A stretch of 64,000 nt of DNA. It comes from Lachnospiraceae bacterium. GTDB lineage: Bacteria; Bacillota; Clostridia; Lachnospirales; Lachnospiraceae. A program made the position numbers and the translations under genes. The stretch is from NCBI GenBank assembly GCA_910575275.1, contig CAJTEE010000002.1, positions 62,001 through 126,000 on the forward strand. The letters are read 5' to 3'. Under the pieces are notes generated by a model. The model saw nothing but the letters and a program-made list of their open reading frames with translations. It searched no databases and was not told where the DNA came from. Shown piece after piece: positions 53,211-62,490 of this stretch (the stretch's first letter is position 1; each line of letters begins with the position of its first letter).

Positions 53211-54161
53211 ATGAGTGGTATTTTCATCGCCCTGCAGGGCGCCGTGGCGCAGGGAATTTTATGGGGGGTCATGGTGTTGGGCGTATACATCACCTACCGG
53301 CTCTTGAATATTGCCGACCTGACCGTGGACGGGAGCTTTGCGCTTGGAGGCTGTGTCTGTGCGACGCTGATTATAAATTTTAACATGAATCCAGCGCTTG
53401 CGCTCGTGATTGCGGCGCTTGCAGGGATGCTTGCAGGAGCAGTGACCGGTTTTTTGCATACGGTACTGGAGATTCCGGCGATCCTGGCCGGGATTCTGAC
53501 CCAAATCTCGCTCTGGTCGGTAAATCTGCGGATTATGAGCGGAAAGAGCAATATTCCCCTTTTGAAGCTTCAGACGTTGATTTCCGGGGTCGGAGATCTC
53601 TTTGGATTGAGTCAGGCACAGGCATCCATCATTGTGGGGGTTTTAATCGCAGTTCTCATGGTGATGGTACTTTACTGGTTTTTCGGAACTGAGATTGGAA
53701 GTGCCATCCGTGCGACCGGTTATAATGAGGACATGATCCGTGCGCTCGGTGTAAATACAGGAAAAATGAAACTATTCGGTCTTATGATCTCAAACAGCCT
53801 CGTAAGCCTCTCTGGCGCGCTTGTCTGCCAGCATCAGAAATATGCGGACATCAACATGGGCCGCGGTGCAATCGTCATCGGCCTGGCGGCAATCGTCATC
53901 GGAGAAGTGCTTTTAGGTGTAGCCGGCAGTTTGTTTGTCGGAAAGCTGGAAAACTTTGCGTTCCGGCTTTTGGCCGTGGTGCTTGGTTCGGCTGTGTATT
54001 TTTTGATCCGTGCGATCGTCCTCCAGCTTGGTCTCAAAACGAATGATATGAATCTGTTTACAGCGGTTTTTGTAGCCCTGGCCTTAAGCATTCCTGTACT
54101 CACGGCAAAGTGGCGCGCGAAGCAGGCATATTCAGAAACGGGAGAGGAGGATGACACATAA
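53211..54161 (+). CDS. ABC transporter permease, TrpY-like
   Basis: A 316-aa permease with about 8-9 helices of the BPD_transp_2 type (GVYITYRLLNIADLTVDGSF; LALVIAALAGMLAGAVTGFL; ATGYNEDMIRALGVNTGKMK, the cytoplasmic coupling region). ATG 53211 has GGAGGAGAAGG. It shares TAATG with the ATPase gene. It forms the membrane channel for the importer. Confidence 0.93.
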   Translation: MSGIFIALQGAVAQGILWGVMVLGVYITYRLLNIADLTVDGSFALGGCVCATLIINFNMNPALALVIAALAGMLAGAVTGFLHTVLEIPAILAGILTQISLWSVNLRIMSGKSNIPLLKLQTLISGVGDLFGLSQAQASIIVGVLIAVLMVMVLYWFFGTEIGSAIRATGYNEDMIRALGVNTGKMKLFGLMISNSLVSLSGALVCQHQKYADINMGRGAIVIGLAAIVIGEVLLGVAGSLFVGKLENFAFRLLAVVLGSAVYFLIRAIVLQLGLKTNDMNLFTAVFVALALSIPVLTAKWRAKQAYSETGEEDDT

Positions 54162-54958
54162 TGCTTACAATTACAAATGTGCGAAAGACCTTTAATAAAG
54201 GGACAGTTAATGAAAAAAAGGCTCTTTGCGGCATTAACCTCCATTTGAATCCCGGCGATTTTGTCACAGTGATCGGCGGCAACGGGGCGGGTAAGTCAAC
54301 GATGCTCAACATGATTGCGGGCGTATATCCGATCGATTCGGGAAAGATCGAGATAGACGGGGTGAACATTTCCAGGGAACCGGAGTATAAGCGGGCGCAG
54401 TATATTGGCCGTGTGTTCCAGGACCCGATGCGCGGTACGGCTGCCGGGATGGAAATTCAGGAAAATCTGGCATTAGCGCTAAGACGCGGGCAGAGCAGAG
54501 GACTTTCCTGGGGCATTAAGGCGAATGAAAAGGATTTTTACCGAGAGTCGCTCACAAGGCTTGGCCTGGGCCTGCAGACGAGAATGAGCAGCAAGGTGGG
54601 ACTCCTCTCGGGAGGGCAGAGACAGGCTTTAACGCTTCTTATGGCGACGCTTGAAAAGCCGAAGCTTTTGCTGCTTGATGAACACACGGCGGCTTTGGAT
54701 CCGAAGACGGCGAAAAAGGTGTTGGAGCTTACGGATGAGATCGTCAAGGAGCGGGAGCTCACAACGCTCATGGTTACGCATAATATGAAAGATGCGATCC
54801 AGCTTGGAAACCGTCTGATCATGATGCATGAGGGCCGCATTATTTATGATGTGGCAGGAGAAGAAAAGAAAAGCTTGCATGTGGATGATCTTCTTAAGAA
54901 ATTTGAGGAGGCCAGCGGCGAGGAATTTGCAAATGACCGTATGATGCTGGCAAAATAA
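54161..54958 (+). CDS. ABC transporter ATP-binding protein, TrpZ-like
   Basis: A 265-aa ATPase with Walker A GGNGAGKST (about 41-49), signature LLSGGQRQALT, Walker B KLLLLDEHTAALD and the switch His in VTHNMKDA. The EH after the Walker B Asp is that of the TrpZ group. Translation is coupled to the permease. A terminator follows directly. Confidence 0.94.
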   Translation: MLTITNVRKTFNKGTVNEKKALCGINLHLNPGDFVTVIGGNGAGKSTMLNMIAGVYPIDSGKIEIDGVNISREPEYKRAQYIGRVFQDPMRGTAAGMEIQENLALALRRGQSRGLSWGIKANEKDFYRESLTRLGLGLQTRMSSKVGLLSGGQRQALTLLMATLEKPKLLLLDEHTAALDPKTAKKVLELTDEIVKERELTTLMVTHNMKDAIQLGNRLIMMHEGRIIYDVAGEEKKSLHVDDLLKKFEEASGEEFANDRMMLAK

Positions 54959-54962
54959 AAAA

Positions 54963-55012
54963 GGGGTCCGCCTGGATAAAGCAGATAGCTTTTTCCTGAC
55001 GGACTCTTTTTT
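54963..55012 (+). terminator. Terminator after the ABC operon
   Basis: GGGTCCG (54964-54970) and CGGACTC (55000-55006), with one G-T pair, flank a 29-nt loop; TTTTTT follows. It also faces the convergent ychF gene. Confidence 0.7.
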
Positions 55013-55073
55013 ACAGCGGTTCGGATCGATTTGCATTTTTGTTTTTACCTGTTTCGTGCGGACAATTTCCATT

Positions 55074-56171
55074 TTATACATTAAATCGAAACAAGACGAC
55101 ATCCCCATCCTTTACCACATAGTCCTTTCCTTCGATGCGGACGAGGCCTTTTTCCCTGGCCAGGTTATAAGCGCCGCAGTCGAGGAGGTCCTGATAGTTG
55201 ACGACCTCTGCCTTGATGAAGCCGCGCTCAAAATCCGAGTGGATCTTTCCGGCCGCCTGGGGAGCCTTCGTACCGACTTTGATGGTCCAGGCACGCGTTT
55301 CTTTTTCTCCGGCGGTCAGATAGCTGATAAGACCGAGGAGTCTATAGCTGGCAGCGATTAGCTTTTCGAGACCGGATTCCTTAAGCCCCAGATCCTCGAG
55401 GAACATTTTTTTCTCCTCCTCCTCAAGCTCGGCGATCTCCTGTTCGATCTGCGCGCAGATCACGAAAACCTCGCTGGCATTAGAGGCGGCAAAATCCCGG
55501 ACTCTCTGTACGTGGCTGTTGGAGGCGCCGTCGTCTGCTAGATCCTCCTCGCCTACGTTAGCGGCAAAGATGACCGGCTTGAAGGTCAGAAGATTCAGGC
55601 TGCTGATAAAAGCGAGTGCCTCGTCGTCCTCGGGTTCGAACGTACTGGCGAGCTTTCCGTCTTCGAGGCAGGCTTTCATGGCCTTCAAAAGATTTAGCTC
55701 TTTTGCAAGCTCCTTATTGGAGGAGGCGCCCTTGCCCAGCTTTGCGATCCGGCGTTCCAGAATTTCAATATCCGAGAAGATCAGCTCCAAATTGATCGTT
55801 TCAATGTCACGCAGAGGATCGACTGCGCCGTCTACATGGATGACGTTAGAGTCCTCGAAGCAGCGAACCACATGGATAATGGCATCGACCTCGCGGATAT
55901 TGGAGAGGAATTGATTGCCAAGCCCCTCTCCCTTGGAAGCACCTTTCACGAGGCCAGCGATATCGACGAATTCGATGACGGCGGGCGTGGTTTTTTCCGA
56001 GTGATAGAGATCCGTCAAGAGTTTAAGCCTGAAGTCCGGGACCGGGACGACACCAACATTGGGGTCAATCGTGCAGAAGGGGTAATTAGCGGATTCCGCC
56101 CCAGCTTTGGTCAGAGAGTTGAATAATGTACTTTTACCTACATTGGGCAGGCCAACAATACCTAATTTCAT
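55074..56171 (-). CDS. ychF: Redox-regulated ATPase YchF
   Basis: A 365-aa Obg-family P-loop protein: GLPNVGKSTLFN (G1), DIAGLVKGASKGEGLGNQFL (G3), a helical domain and a C-terminal TGS domain ending KDYVVKDGDVVLFRFNV. YchF prefers ATP and is linked to ribosomes and oxidative stress. ATG 56171 has a GGAGGA site. Alone on its strand. Confidence 0.97.
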   Translation of the reverse strand: MKLGIVGLPNVGKSTLFNSLTKAGAESANYPFCTIDPNVGVVPVPDFRLKLLTDLYHSEKTTPAVIEFVDIAGLVKGASKGEGLGNQFLSNIREVDAIIHVVRCFEDSNVIHVDGAVDPLRDIETINLELIFSDIEILERRIAKLGKGASSNKELAKELNLLKAMKACLEDGKLASTFEPEDDEALAFISSLNLLTFKPVIFAANVGEEDLADDGASNSHVQRVRDFAASNASEVFVICAQIEQEIAELEEEEKKMFLEDLGLKESGLEKLIAASYRLLGLISYLTAGEKETRAWTIKVGTKAPQAAGKIHSDFERGFIKAEVVNYQDLLDCGAYNLAREKGLVRIEGKDYVVKDGDVVLFRFNV

Positions 56172-56567
56172 ATGATTTTTTCCTCCTATAAAAATTATTT
56201 TTAGTATATCATAATTTTTTTTAAAAAAAAGTAGTTATTAGTTGTTTTTTTGTTAAAATACAAGTTGTTTTGCGGTTTTTAATAAATTAATTATATGTAT
56301 AAGCAAGGGGAAAATAGTAAAAACAGAAAAACAAGGCAAACAACAAAATTATATAAAACTTTATAGTTTTATAGCAAATTGGTACTCGACTGGTACTCGG
56401 TTGGTACTCATATTTTTACAAATGAAAGCCTTAATACAGTTGCCTTTTAATTTAATATGGATTTTATGAGTGGCTTTTAAGCGACCATTATATGCCTATT
56501 ATCAACCCAATAACGGTATTTTGTAGGTCTTTTTTTATTTTATAATAGATTCATAGGAGGTATTTCC
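56172..56567. other. AT-rich intergenic stretch
   Basis: No gene. It is far more AT-rich than the flanks, with runs of T and A at 56215-56245 and poly-A-like segments to 56350. It contains three TGGTACTC direct repeats at 56380-56409 and an AT-rich lead into the HTH gene (TATAAT at 56541-56546 could be its -10 box). Confidence 0.45.
56380..56409. repeat. Three TGGTACTC direct repeats at 11-bp spacing
   Basis: TGGTACTC occurs at 56380-56387, 56391-56398 and 56402-56409, each start 11 bp after the last, about one helical turn. The linkers differ. Such phased repeats bind a multimeric protein on one face of DNA, as iterons or operators do. The HTH gene starts 159 bp downstream. Confidence 0.7.
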
Positions 56568-56768
56568 ATGAATCTAAGCTATTTATCTAAGGAGCAATCT
56601 GAAAGTTATAAATCCAAAATGAATCTGACAGAAGATGAAGGACATATTTTTGATATGCTGACAAAGAATTATTCCGTTGTTAAAATTGCGAGCGTTATGC
56701 AGATGTCAACCAGAACGGTTGACAGGAGGATTAAAAGCATAAGAGAAAAGATGAATAATTTGCAGTAG
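56568..56768 (+). CDS. Small helix-turn-helix protein
   Basis: A 66-aa protein whose second half is a sigma-region-4/LuxR-like HTH (NYSVVKIASVMQMSTRTVDR then RIKSIREKM). ATG 56568 has an AGGAGG site at 7 nt. Low GC compared with the neighbours suggests foreign origin. It may bind the TGGTACTC repeats upstream (inference). Confidence 0.7.
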   Translation: MNLSYLSKEQSESYKSKMNLTEDEGHIFDMLTKNYSVVKIASVMQMSTRTVDRRIKSIREKMNNLQ

Positions 56769-56859
56769 GCGAGTTTTTTATAGTTCTCGTTTTTTCAAAT
56801 AAAAAAACTACCAACCATACCGAAATATGATTAGTAGTTTCTGTGCTTGAAATATGTGG

Positions 56860-57255
56860 TTACTCATTATTCAACTGCTTTCCCATCACTTCCTCCAATT
56901 TGTCAAGGTAAGAGTCTGCCATTCGTGCCAGTTCGGGGAAGTAACTCACAATATCCATAGCGTACTTCGGACAATGTCCCAATTCTTCCTCATAGATTTT
57001 GTTTGCGGCGTTCAAGTCGTATTCCTCGCCCAAGCGTAATAGTACATGATGATAAAGGTTAGAAACCGATGTATTCGCCTTTTCACAAAGTGTGTTTATC
57101 CTCCTCCTGTTCCTTGCCTGCCAGCTTGGATTTTTGGGTACTGGCGTACTGCTTGTCTGATACGTTATCCTCGGCTGTTCTTCGGGGAATTTCTCAATGG
57201 GCGGGTTAAATTCCTCCTGCTCTCTAAAATACGCATTTACAAGTCGCCTTTGTAC
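56860..57255 (-). pseudogene. C-terminal fragment of a mobile-element protein
   Basis: The reverse strand is open for 131 codons to TAA at 56860-56862: FREQEEFNPPIEKFPEEQPR, then RRRINTLCEKANTSVSNLYH, HVLLRLGEEYDLNAANKIYE and a helical end. No start codon with a ribosome site; the frame opens after a stop at 57255. It resembles C-termini of proteins carried by integrative conjugative elements, but I cannot name the family. Likely left after deletion of an element in this AT-rich island. Confidence 0.5.
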
Positions 57256-57280
57256 TTAAAGGGATCCGAAAGAAAATCCG

Positions 57281-57309
57281 TTGACTTTTTTAGCAAAGGA
57301 TGCTACGAT
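57281..57309 (+). promoter_or_regulatory. Sigma-A promoter upstream of dapA
   Basis: TTGACT (57281-57286), a 17-bp spacer and TACGAT (57304-57309). A transcript from here would have a leader of about 250 nt before dapA that contains two hairpins with U-rich tails. Confidence 0.65.
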
Positions 57310-57349
57310 AAAAAACAAGAACGCGGCTGATTGATGGAGACGTTCAGGG

Positions 57350-57378
57350 CTGACATCTATTCGGGTGTCAGTTTTTCT
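57350..57378 (+). terminator. Early terminator in the dapA leader
   Basis: CTGACA (57350-57355) and TGTCAG (57366-57371) pair around a 10-nt loop, followed by TTTTTCTT. It would end transcription about 60 nt after the promoter at 57281-57309, so it may be an attenuator or the end of a small RNA. Confidence 0.6.
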
Positions 57379-57499
57379 TGTATAGAAAACTCGTCCAAAG
57401 GGAGCGCTGGGCCTGACCAGACGGAGCGCAGCCGCGCACAAAGTGAGAGTGCTGTGGCGGAAAGGAATCCCGTCGTTTGTACGACTCGCTACAGGTGAG

Positions 57500-57527
57500 G
57501 AATCCGGCAGAGAGGGATTCTTTATTT
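57500..57527 (+). terminator. Second hairpin in the dapA leader
   Basis: GAATCC (57500-57505) and GGATTC (57515-57520) pair around GGCAGAGAG, followed by TTTATTT. Located 40 bp before the dapA start, where an attenuator stem would lie. No lysine riboswitch or T-box consensus was recognised in 57380-57500. Confidence 0.5.
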
Positions 57528-57566
57528 ACGAAAAAAAGATTCGGCTGAATAAAAAGGAGAGGCATT

Positions 57567-58451
57567 ATGGCGATTTTTGAGGGAGCGGGCGTTGCGCTTG
57601 TGACGCCGTTTAAGGAAAACGGTGAGGTAAACTATGAAAAGCTGGAGGAGTTGGTGGAGGAACAGATCGCGAATCATACAGATTGTATTGTTGCGACCGG
57701 GACGACCGGCGAATCGGCGACTATGACGGAGGCAGAGCATGTGAATGTCATCCGTTTCATATGCAGCGTAGTGGAGGGCAGGATTCCGGTCATTGCCGGG
57801 ACCGGTTCAAATTGTACGCAGACGGCAATGGAGCTTTCTGTGGAGGCCGAGGGGGCAGGAGCGGACGGCGTGCTTCTGGTTTCGCCCTATTATAATAAGG
57901 CGACACAGGAGGGATTAAAGGCACATTTTACAAAGATTGCAAAGGCGATCAGGATCCCCTGTATTTTATACAATGTACCGAGCCGGACAGGGGTGAACAT
58001 TGAGCCTCAGACGGTTGTGGAGCTGTGTAAAAAGGTGGAAAATATCGTCGGCGTCAAGGAAGCCAGTGGGAATTTTTCGGCGGCAGCCACGATTTTGAAT
58101 CTGTCAGGCGGTTATGTGGACGTGTATTCCGGAAACGACGATCAGGTCGTGCCTATGTTAGCTCTGGGTGGAAAGGGTGTAATTTCCGTGCTCTCTAACA
58201 TTGCGCCGCAGCAGACGCATGATATGTGTGAAAAGTTTTTCAAAGGTGATCTGGCGGGTAGCCGCAGGATTCAGCTAAAGGCGATGCCGCTGATTGACGC
58301 GCTGTTTTGTGAGGTCAATCCGATTCCTGTGAAGGCGGCTATGAATCTGATGGGCAAGGCCGTAGGAGAGCCCAGGCTTCCTTTAACGGTGATGGAGCCG
58401 GCACATCAGCAGCGCCTGAAACAGGAAATGGAAAAATTCGGAATTTTGTGA
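57567..58451 (+). CDS. dapA: 4-hydroxy-tetrahydrodipicolinate synthase
   Basis: A 294-aa TIM-barrel aldolase that condenses pyruvate with aspartate semialdehyde, first step of the lysine/diaminopimelate branch, also the source of spore dipicolinate. GTTGES (substrate), YNVPSRTG (Tyr) and GVKEASGN with the Schiff-base lysine are all present. ATG 57567 has AAGGAGAGG. dapB follows after 97 bp. Confidence 0.97.
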   Translation: MAIFEGAGVALVTPFKENGEVNYEKLEELVEEQIANHTDCIVATGTTGESATMTEAEHVNVIRFICSVVEGRIPVIAGTGSNCTQTAMELSVEAEGAGADGVLLVSPYYNKATQEGLKAHFTKIAKAIRIPCILYNVPSRTGVNIEPQTVVELCKKVENIVGVKEASGNFSAAATILNLSGGYVDVYSGNDDQVVPMLALGGKGVISVLSNIAPQQTHDMCEKFFKGDLAGSRRIQLKAMPLIDALFCEVNPIPVKAAMNLMGKAVGEPRLPLTVMEPAHQQRLKQEMEKFGIL

Positions 58452-58548
58452 GAACGGAAAAATTGAGTGCTTGCAGGCTCCTTTTTGCCTCCAGATTCGT
58501 GCAGGGGAGATGCCGGGAGCGCTCTGTTATGGAAAAGAGGAAAAAGAA

Positions 58549-59301
58549 ATGATACGAGTGATTTTAAACGGCTGTCAGGGCGCCATGGGGCGTGTGATCA
58601 CAGAGCTTGTCAAAAAGGATGACGAATTGGAAATTGTGGCAGGCGTGGACAGGGATACGAAAACAGCATGTGGGTATCCTGTATATGAGACGCTCACAGA
58701 ATGTCCCCAGGCAGACGTGCTGATCGATTTTTCCGTGGCCGCTGCCACGGACGGAGTGCTCTCTTATTGTGAGGAGACAAAGATGCCGGCCGTACTTTGC
58801 ACGACTGGGCTTTCTGAGACGCAGATTTCCCGCATAAACGAGCTCTCGAAAACCTGCGCGATTCTGCGCTCTGCGAACATGTCTGTGGGAATCAATCTGC
58901 TGTTTAAGGTGCTGCGCGAGGCGGCGCCGGCACTAGCGGCGGCGGGCTTTGACATCGAAATTTTGGAGAAGCATCACAACCGCAAGCTGGATGCGCCGAG
59001 CGGGACTGCTCTGGCCCTGGCAGATGTGGTGAATGAGAGTCTGGAAAGTGCGTACCATTATACGTATGACCGCACAGGCAGGCGGGCAAAGCGGGATAAA
59101 AAAGAAATTGGAATCCAGGCGATCCGCGGCGGTTCGATTGTCGGCGAGCATGACATTATATTTGCAGGAGAGGATGAGATCGTTACCTTCAGCCATACGG
59201 CCAGTTCCCGTGCCATCTTTGGAAACGGTGCGGTGCAGGGGGCAAAGTTTTTGTATGGGAAGGCACCGGGACTGTATGATATGGGGGACGTGATCGGATA
59301 A
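58549..59301 (+). CDS. dapB: 4-hydroxy-tetrahydrodipicolinate reductase
   Basis: A 250-aa reductase. The NAD(P) loop GCQGAMGRV is near residues 8-16, and EKHHNRKLDAPSGTA holds the catalytic His pair and Lys. It reduces the DapA product to tetrahydrodipicolinate. The start is ATG 58549; a longer frame from 58471 lacks a ribosome site. Same operon as dapA. Confidence 0.97.
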   Translation: MIRVILNGCQGAMGRVITELVKKDDELEIVAGVDRDTKTACGYPVYETLTECPQADVLIDFSVAAATDGVLSYCEETKMPAVLCTTGLSETQISRINELSKTCAILRSANMSVGINLLFKVLREAAPALAAAGFDIEILEKHHNRKLDAPSGTALALADVVNESLESAYHYTYDRTGRRAKRDKKEIGIQAIRGGSIVGEHDIIFAGEDEIVTFSHTASSRAIFGNGAVQGAKFLYGKAPGLYDMGDVIG

Positions 59302-59538
59302 AAGAGAGACAAAAGCTGCATATATAGCGAATCGTACGCCATAAATGGATGAATTTCTGTATGTATTCACCTGCCTGGCAGGCACCAGAAAGGGAGAAAC
59401 CATCTATTATGGCGTTTTGTTTTGAAGTGGCCCGTTTTTTATAGAAATTTTCTTATCATTTTTCCCTATTCTGTGTTATACTAAAAAAGACAGGGCTGGC
59501 GGCGGTCGTGGCGTCAGGAAGACAAATCGGAGGTTTCC

Positions 59539-60465
59539 ATGTATCAGTTTATCGTCAATCCCAGCGCGGGAGCAGGCAGGGGGTACCGGATATGGAAAAA
59601 ACTGGAGCGACAGTTAGAGAACGACAGCCAGGAATACCAGGTTTTCTTCACAGAGAAGCAGGGAGATGCGGCAGGAATCGCCAAAAGTCTGACTGCGGAT
59701 AAGGACGAGGCAAAAATTATTGTTGTTGTAGGCGGAGAAGGGACATATAATGAGGTTCTGAATGGCCTTTCGTTTCGGGGGCTTTTGACACTTGGCTACG
59801 TACCGGCCGGTTTCCGTAATGCGCTTTCGAAGGGCTTTCAGTCTTTTTGGCAGGTCAAGCGTCAGATCAGACGGATTCTGCGGCCCAAATATTACCGGTT
59901 TTTGGATTATGGAGTGATGACCAGCGGAGGTGACGAGATTTTCAGCCGCCGCTTTGCGGGACGCTGCGGGATCGGCCTGGATGCGGCGGTCTGTCATAAT
60001 CTTCTCTGCTGTCCGGCGCGTACACAGATGTGCAGAGCCCATCTGCACCGGACTCTGACGTTGCTTTTGGGAGTCAAGCAGCTTTTTCTGGCAAAACCGG
60101 CGAAGGGCTATCTTCTGTTTGACGGGACAAAGCGAGTGGAATTTAATCACATTTATTTTATTTCCTGCCGTGTCCATCAGGAGGAAAAGCGGAAAAAGGG
60201 TGCGGAATTTGTAGGGGCAGGCGACGGAAAGCTGAAAGTTTATGTGGCAAGCGCCTCAAAAAAACGCCGGATGCTGCCGATGCTGTTCCATGTACTCGCG
60301 GGACTACCCAAAAAAGCACGTGGTGTTCGAATCTTCGAATGTGGTGAGGTGCAGGTCCATTTGAACAGGCCGTTGGCCGTTCATGTGGATGGGGAGAGCT
60401 GCCTGTGTCAGCAGGATTTGGAGATCCGATGTATTCCAAACCGGATTCGTATGATCGGTCTTTGA
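59539..60465 (+). CDS. Diacylglycerol/sphingosine kinase-like protein with altered motifs
   Basis: A 308-aa DAGK-like protein. FIVNPSAGAGRG opens the fold as usual. The catalytic GGDGT is GGEGT here (Glu67), and the expected GTGNDFA-like loop is PAGFRNALSKG, without the usual Gly-Asn-Asp. The C-terminal lobe (VHVDGESCLCQQDLEIRC) is kept. It may be a weak kinase or a non-catalytic binder of lipid or nucleotide. ATG 59539 follows GGAGG. Lies between dapB and ispF. Confidence 0.8.
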   Translation: MYQFIVNPSAGAGRGYRIWKKLERQLENDSQEYQVFFTEKQGDAAGIAKSLTADKDEAKIIVVVGGEGTYNEVLNGLSFRGLLTLGYVPAGFRNALSKGFQSFWQVKRQIRRILRPKYYRFLDYGVMTSGGDEIFSRRFAGRCGIGLDAAVCHNLLCCPARTQMCRAHLHRTLTLLLGVKQLFLAKPAKGYLLFDGTKRVEFNHIYFISCRVHQEEKRKKGAEFVGAGDGKLKVYVASASKKRRMLPMLFHVLAGLPKKARGVRIFECGEVQVHLNRPLAVHVDGESCLCQQDLEIRCIPNRIRMIGL

Positions 60466-60498
60466 GGCATCCGTCCGCACAGAAAGGAAGGAGCATAT

Positions 60499-61038
60499 AT
60501 GAGAATCGGACAGGGATACGATGTACACCGCCTTTGTGAGGGAAGAAGACTGGTGCTCGGCGGCGTGGAGATCCCGTATGAGAAAGGACTTTTAGGCCAC
60601 TCCGATGCAGATGTTTTGGTGCATGCCATCATGGATGCATTGCTTGGCGGGGCGGCGCTTGGCGACATCGGAATGCACTTCCCCGACACCGATGTGCAGT
60701 ATAAGGGGATTTCAAGTATGGAGCTTTTACAGAAGGTGGGAGAGCTCTTGGCAGAAAACGGATTTCTGATTGAAAATATTGATTCCACGATTCTTGCCGA
60801 GCGGCCGAAGCTTGCAGCGTTCAGGCCAGGGATGGAAGAAGGGATCGCGGCTGCGCTTGGGATCGAGAAAAGTCAGGTAAGCGTAAAGGCGACAACCGAG
60901 GAGGGATTAGGCTTTACGGGAAAGGGAGAAGGGATTGCGGCCCAGGCTGTTGCGCTTCTTTCGACCGTTGCGGACTATAATCTGGAAAATCGCATGGGCG
61001 GAGCGTGTACGGGTTGCCAGGGCTGCAAGAATCCGTAA
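60499..61038 (+). CDS. ispF: 2-C-methyl-D-erythritol 2,4-cyclodiphosphate synthase
   Basis: A 179-aa IspF, fifth step of the MEP isoprenoid pathway. Zinc ligands are in GYDVHRL (Asp, His) and [21 protein letters not shown] and [17 protein letters not shown] are the other motifs. The family is about 157 aa; here a tail of about 20 residues ends [11 protein letters not shown], with three cysteines in CxxCxxC spacing. Start after GAAAGGAAGG. cysS follows after 45 bp. Confidence 0.96.
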   Translation: MRIGQGYDVHRLCEGRRLVLGGVEIPYEKGLLGHSDADVLVHAIMDALLGGAALGDIGMHFPDTDVQYKGISSMELLQKVGELLAENGFLIENIDSTILAERPKLAAFRPGMEEGIAAALGIEKSQVSVKATTEEGLGFTGKGEGIAAQAVALLSTVADYNLENRMGGACTGCQGCKNP

Positions 61039-61083
61039 AATGCAGGCCGTAAGGGCCATAGGAAGGGAAAAGGAGAACGGATT

Positions 61084-62490
61084 ATGAAAATCTATAACAC
61101 ACTCTCAAAGAGAAAAGAGGAGTTCGTCCCAGTCGAACCGGGAAAAGTCAAAATGTACGTATGCGGTCCGACCGTGTACAATTTTATCCACATTGGGAAC
61201 GCCCGTCCGATGATCGTATTTGATACGGTGCGCCGCTATTTTGAATATAAGGGCTATGAGGTCAATTATGTCTCCAATTTCACGGATGTGGATGACAAGA
61301 TCATCAAGAAGGCCATCGAGGAAGGCGTAGACGCAGATGCGATCTCCAAGCGCTATATTGCCGAATGTAAAAAGGATATGGAGGGCATGAACGTAAAACC
61401 GGCGACGAAGCATCCGTTAGCAACCGAGGAGATATGCGGTATGCTGGACATGATCAGCATGTTGATAGAAAAGGGCTACGCCTATGTAGCAGGGGACGGC
61501 ACGGTCTACTTCCGCGTGCGGAGGTTTAAGGATTATGGGAAGCTGTCCCATAAAAACCTTGATGAGCTGCAGTCAGGCTTCAGAGAGATCAAAGTGACCG
61601 GCGAGGAGGGCAAGGAGGATCCAAACGATTTCGTTTTATGGAAGCCGAAGAAGGAGGGGGAGCCCTATTGGGAGTCTCCCTGGTGTGAGGGCCGTCCGGG
61701 CTGGCATATCGAATGTTCAGTTATGGCAAAGCGTTATCTGGGCGAGGAAATCGACATTCATGCGGGCGGGGAGGACCTGATTTTTCCGCATCATGAAAAT
61801 GAGATTGCCCAGAGCGAGGCGGCGAATGGGAAGACATTTGCGAAATATTGGATGCACAATGCCTTTTTAAATATCGACAATAAAAAAATGTCCAAATCAC
61901 TTGGCAATTTCTTCACGGTCCGCGAGATCAGCGAAAAATATGATTTACAGGTGCTCCGTTTCTTTATGCTGAGCGCACATTACAGAAGTCCTCTTAACTT
62001 CAGCGCAGAACTTATGGAGGCCTCGAAGAACGGGCTGGATCGGATTCTTACGGGAGTAGAAAAGCTTAAGGAGGCCTGGGAGAAGGGAGCAGAAGGGGCT
62101 TTAAGCGCCGAAGAAGCAGAAAATAAAAAGAAAGCGCTTGAGCTTGTGGAAAAATACGAAAGGGCTATGGATGACGATTTTAACACGGCCGATGCGATCT
62201 CCGCGGTGTTCGAGCTTGTGAAGCTTGGCAATTCCACAACAGAGGGCGCGAGCCGCGCATACGCAGGCTTCCTCAAGGAAACTCTGGTGCATCTGTGCGA
62301 TGTGATGGGAATCCTGACAGAACGCAGGGAGGAGATCCTGGATTCGGAGATCGAGGACATGATCGCGCAGAGGCAGGCGGCAAGGAAGGAGAAGAATTTT
62401 GCGCTGGCCGATGCGATCCGGGAAAAGCTCCTTGCACAGGGAATCGTTCTGGAGGACACGAGAGAGGGCGTAAAATGGAGACAGGCATAA
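61084..62490 (+). CDS. cysS: Cysteinyl-tRNA synthetase
   Basis: A 468-aa class I synthetase. The zinc Cys CGPTVYN, the HIGNARP version of HIGH and KMSKSLGN (KMSKS) are present, as are [15 protein letters not shown] and [15 protein letters not shown]. It charges tRNA-Cys. mrnC overlaps its last 16 bases. The ispF-cysS-mrnC-rlmB order is common in Firmicutes. Confidence 0.98.
   Translation: MKIYNTLSKRKEEFVPVEPGKVKMYVCGPTVYNFIHIGNARPMIVFDTVRRYFEYKGYEVNYVSNFTDVDDKIIKKAIEEGVDADAISKRYIAECKKDMEGMNVKPATKHPLATEEICGMLDMISMLIEKGYAYVAGDGTVYFRVRRFKDYGKLSHKNLDELQSGFREIKVTGEEGKEDPNDFVLWKPKKEGEPYWESPWCEGRPGWHIECSVMAKRYLGEEIDIHAGGEDLIFPHHENEIAQSEAANGKTFAKYWMHNAFLNIDNKKMSKSLGNFFTVREISEKYDLQVLRFFMLSAHYRSPLNFSAELMEASKNGLDRILTGVEKLKEAWEKGAEGALSAEEAENKKKALELVEKYERAMDDDFNTADAISAVFELVKLGNSTTEGASRAYAGFLKETLVHLCDVMGILTERREEILDSEIEDMIAQRQAARKEKNFALADAIREKLLAQGIVLEDTREGVKWRQA

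Noticed and set aside
52336-53293. Long minus-strand frames opposite the substrate-binding protein
   Set aside because: Complement of a clear ABC operon with its own promoter and coupled starts.
56380-56409. Considered as a CRISPR array
   Set aside because: Repeat units are 8 bp with 3-bp linkers; no spacers, leader or cas genes.
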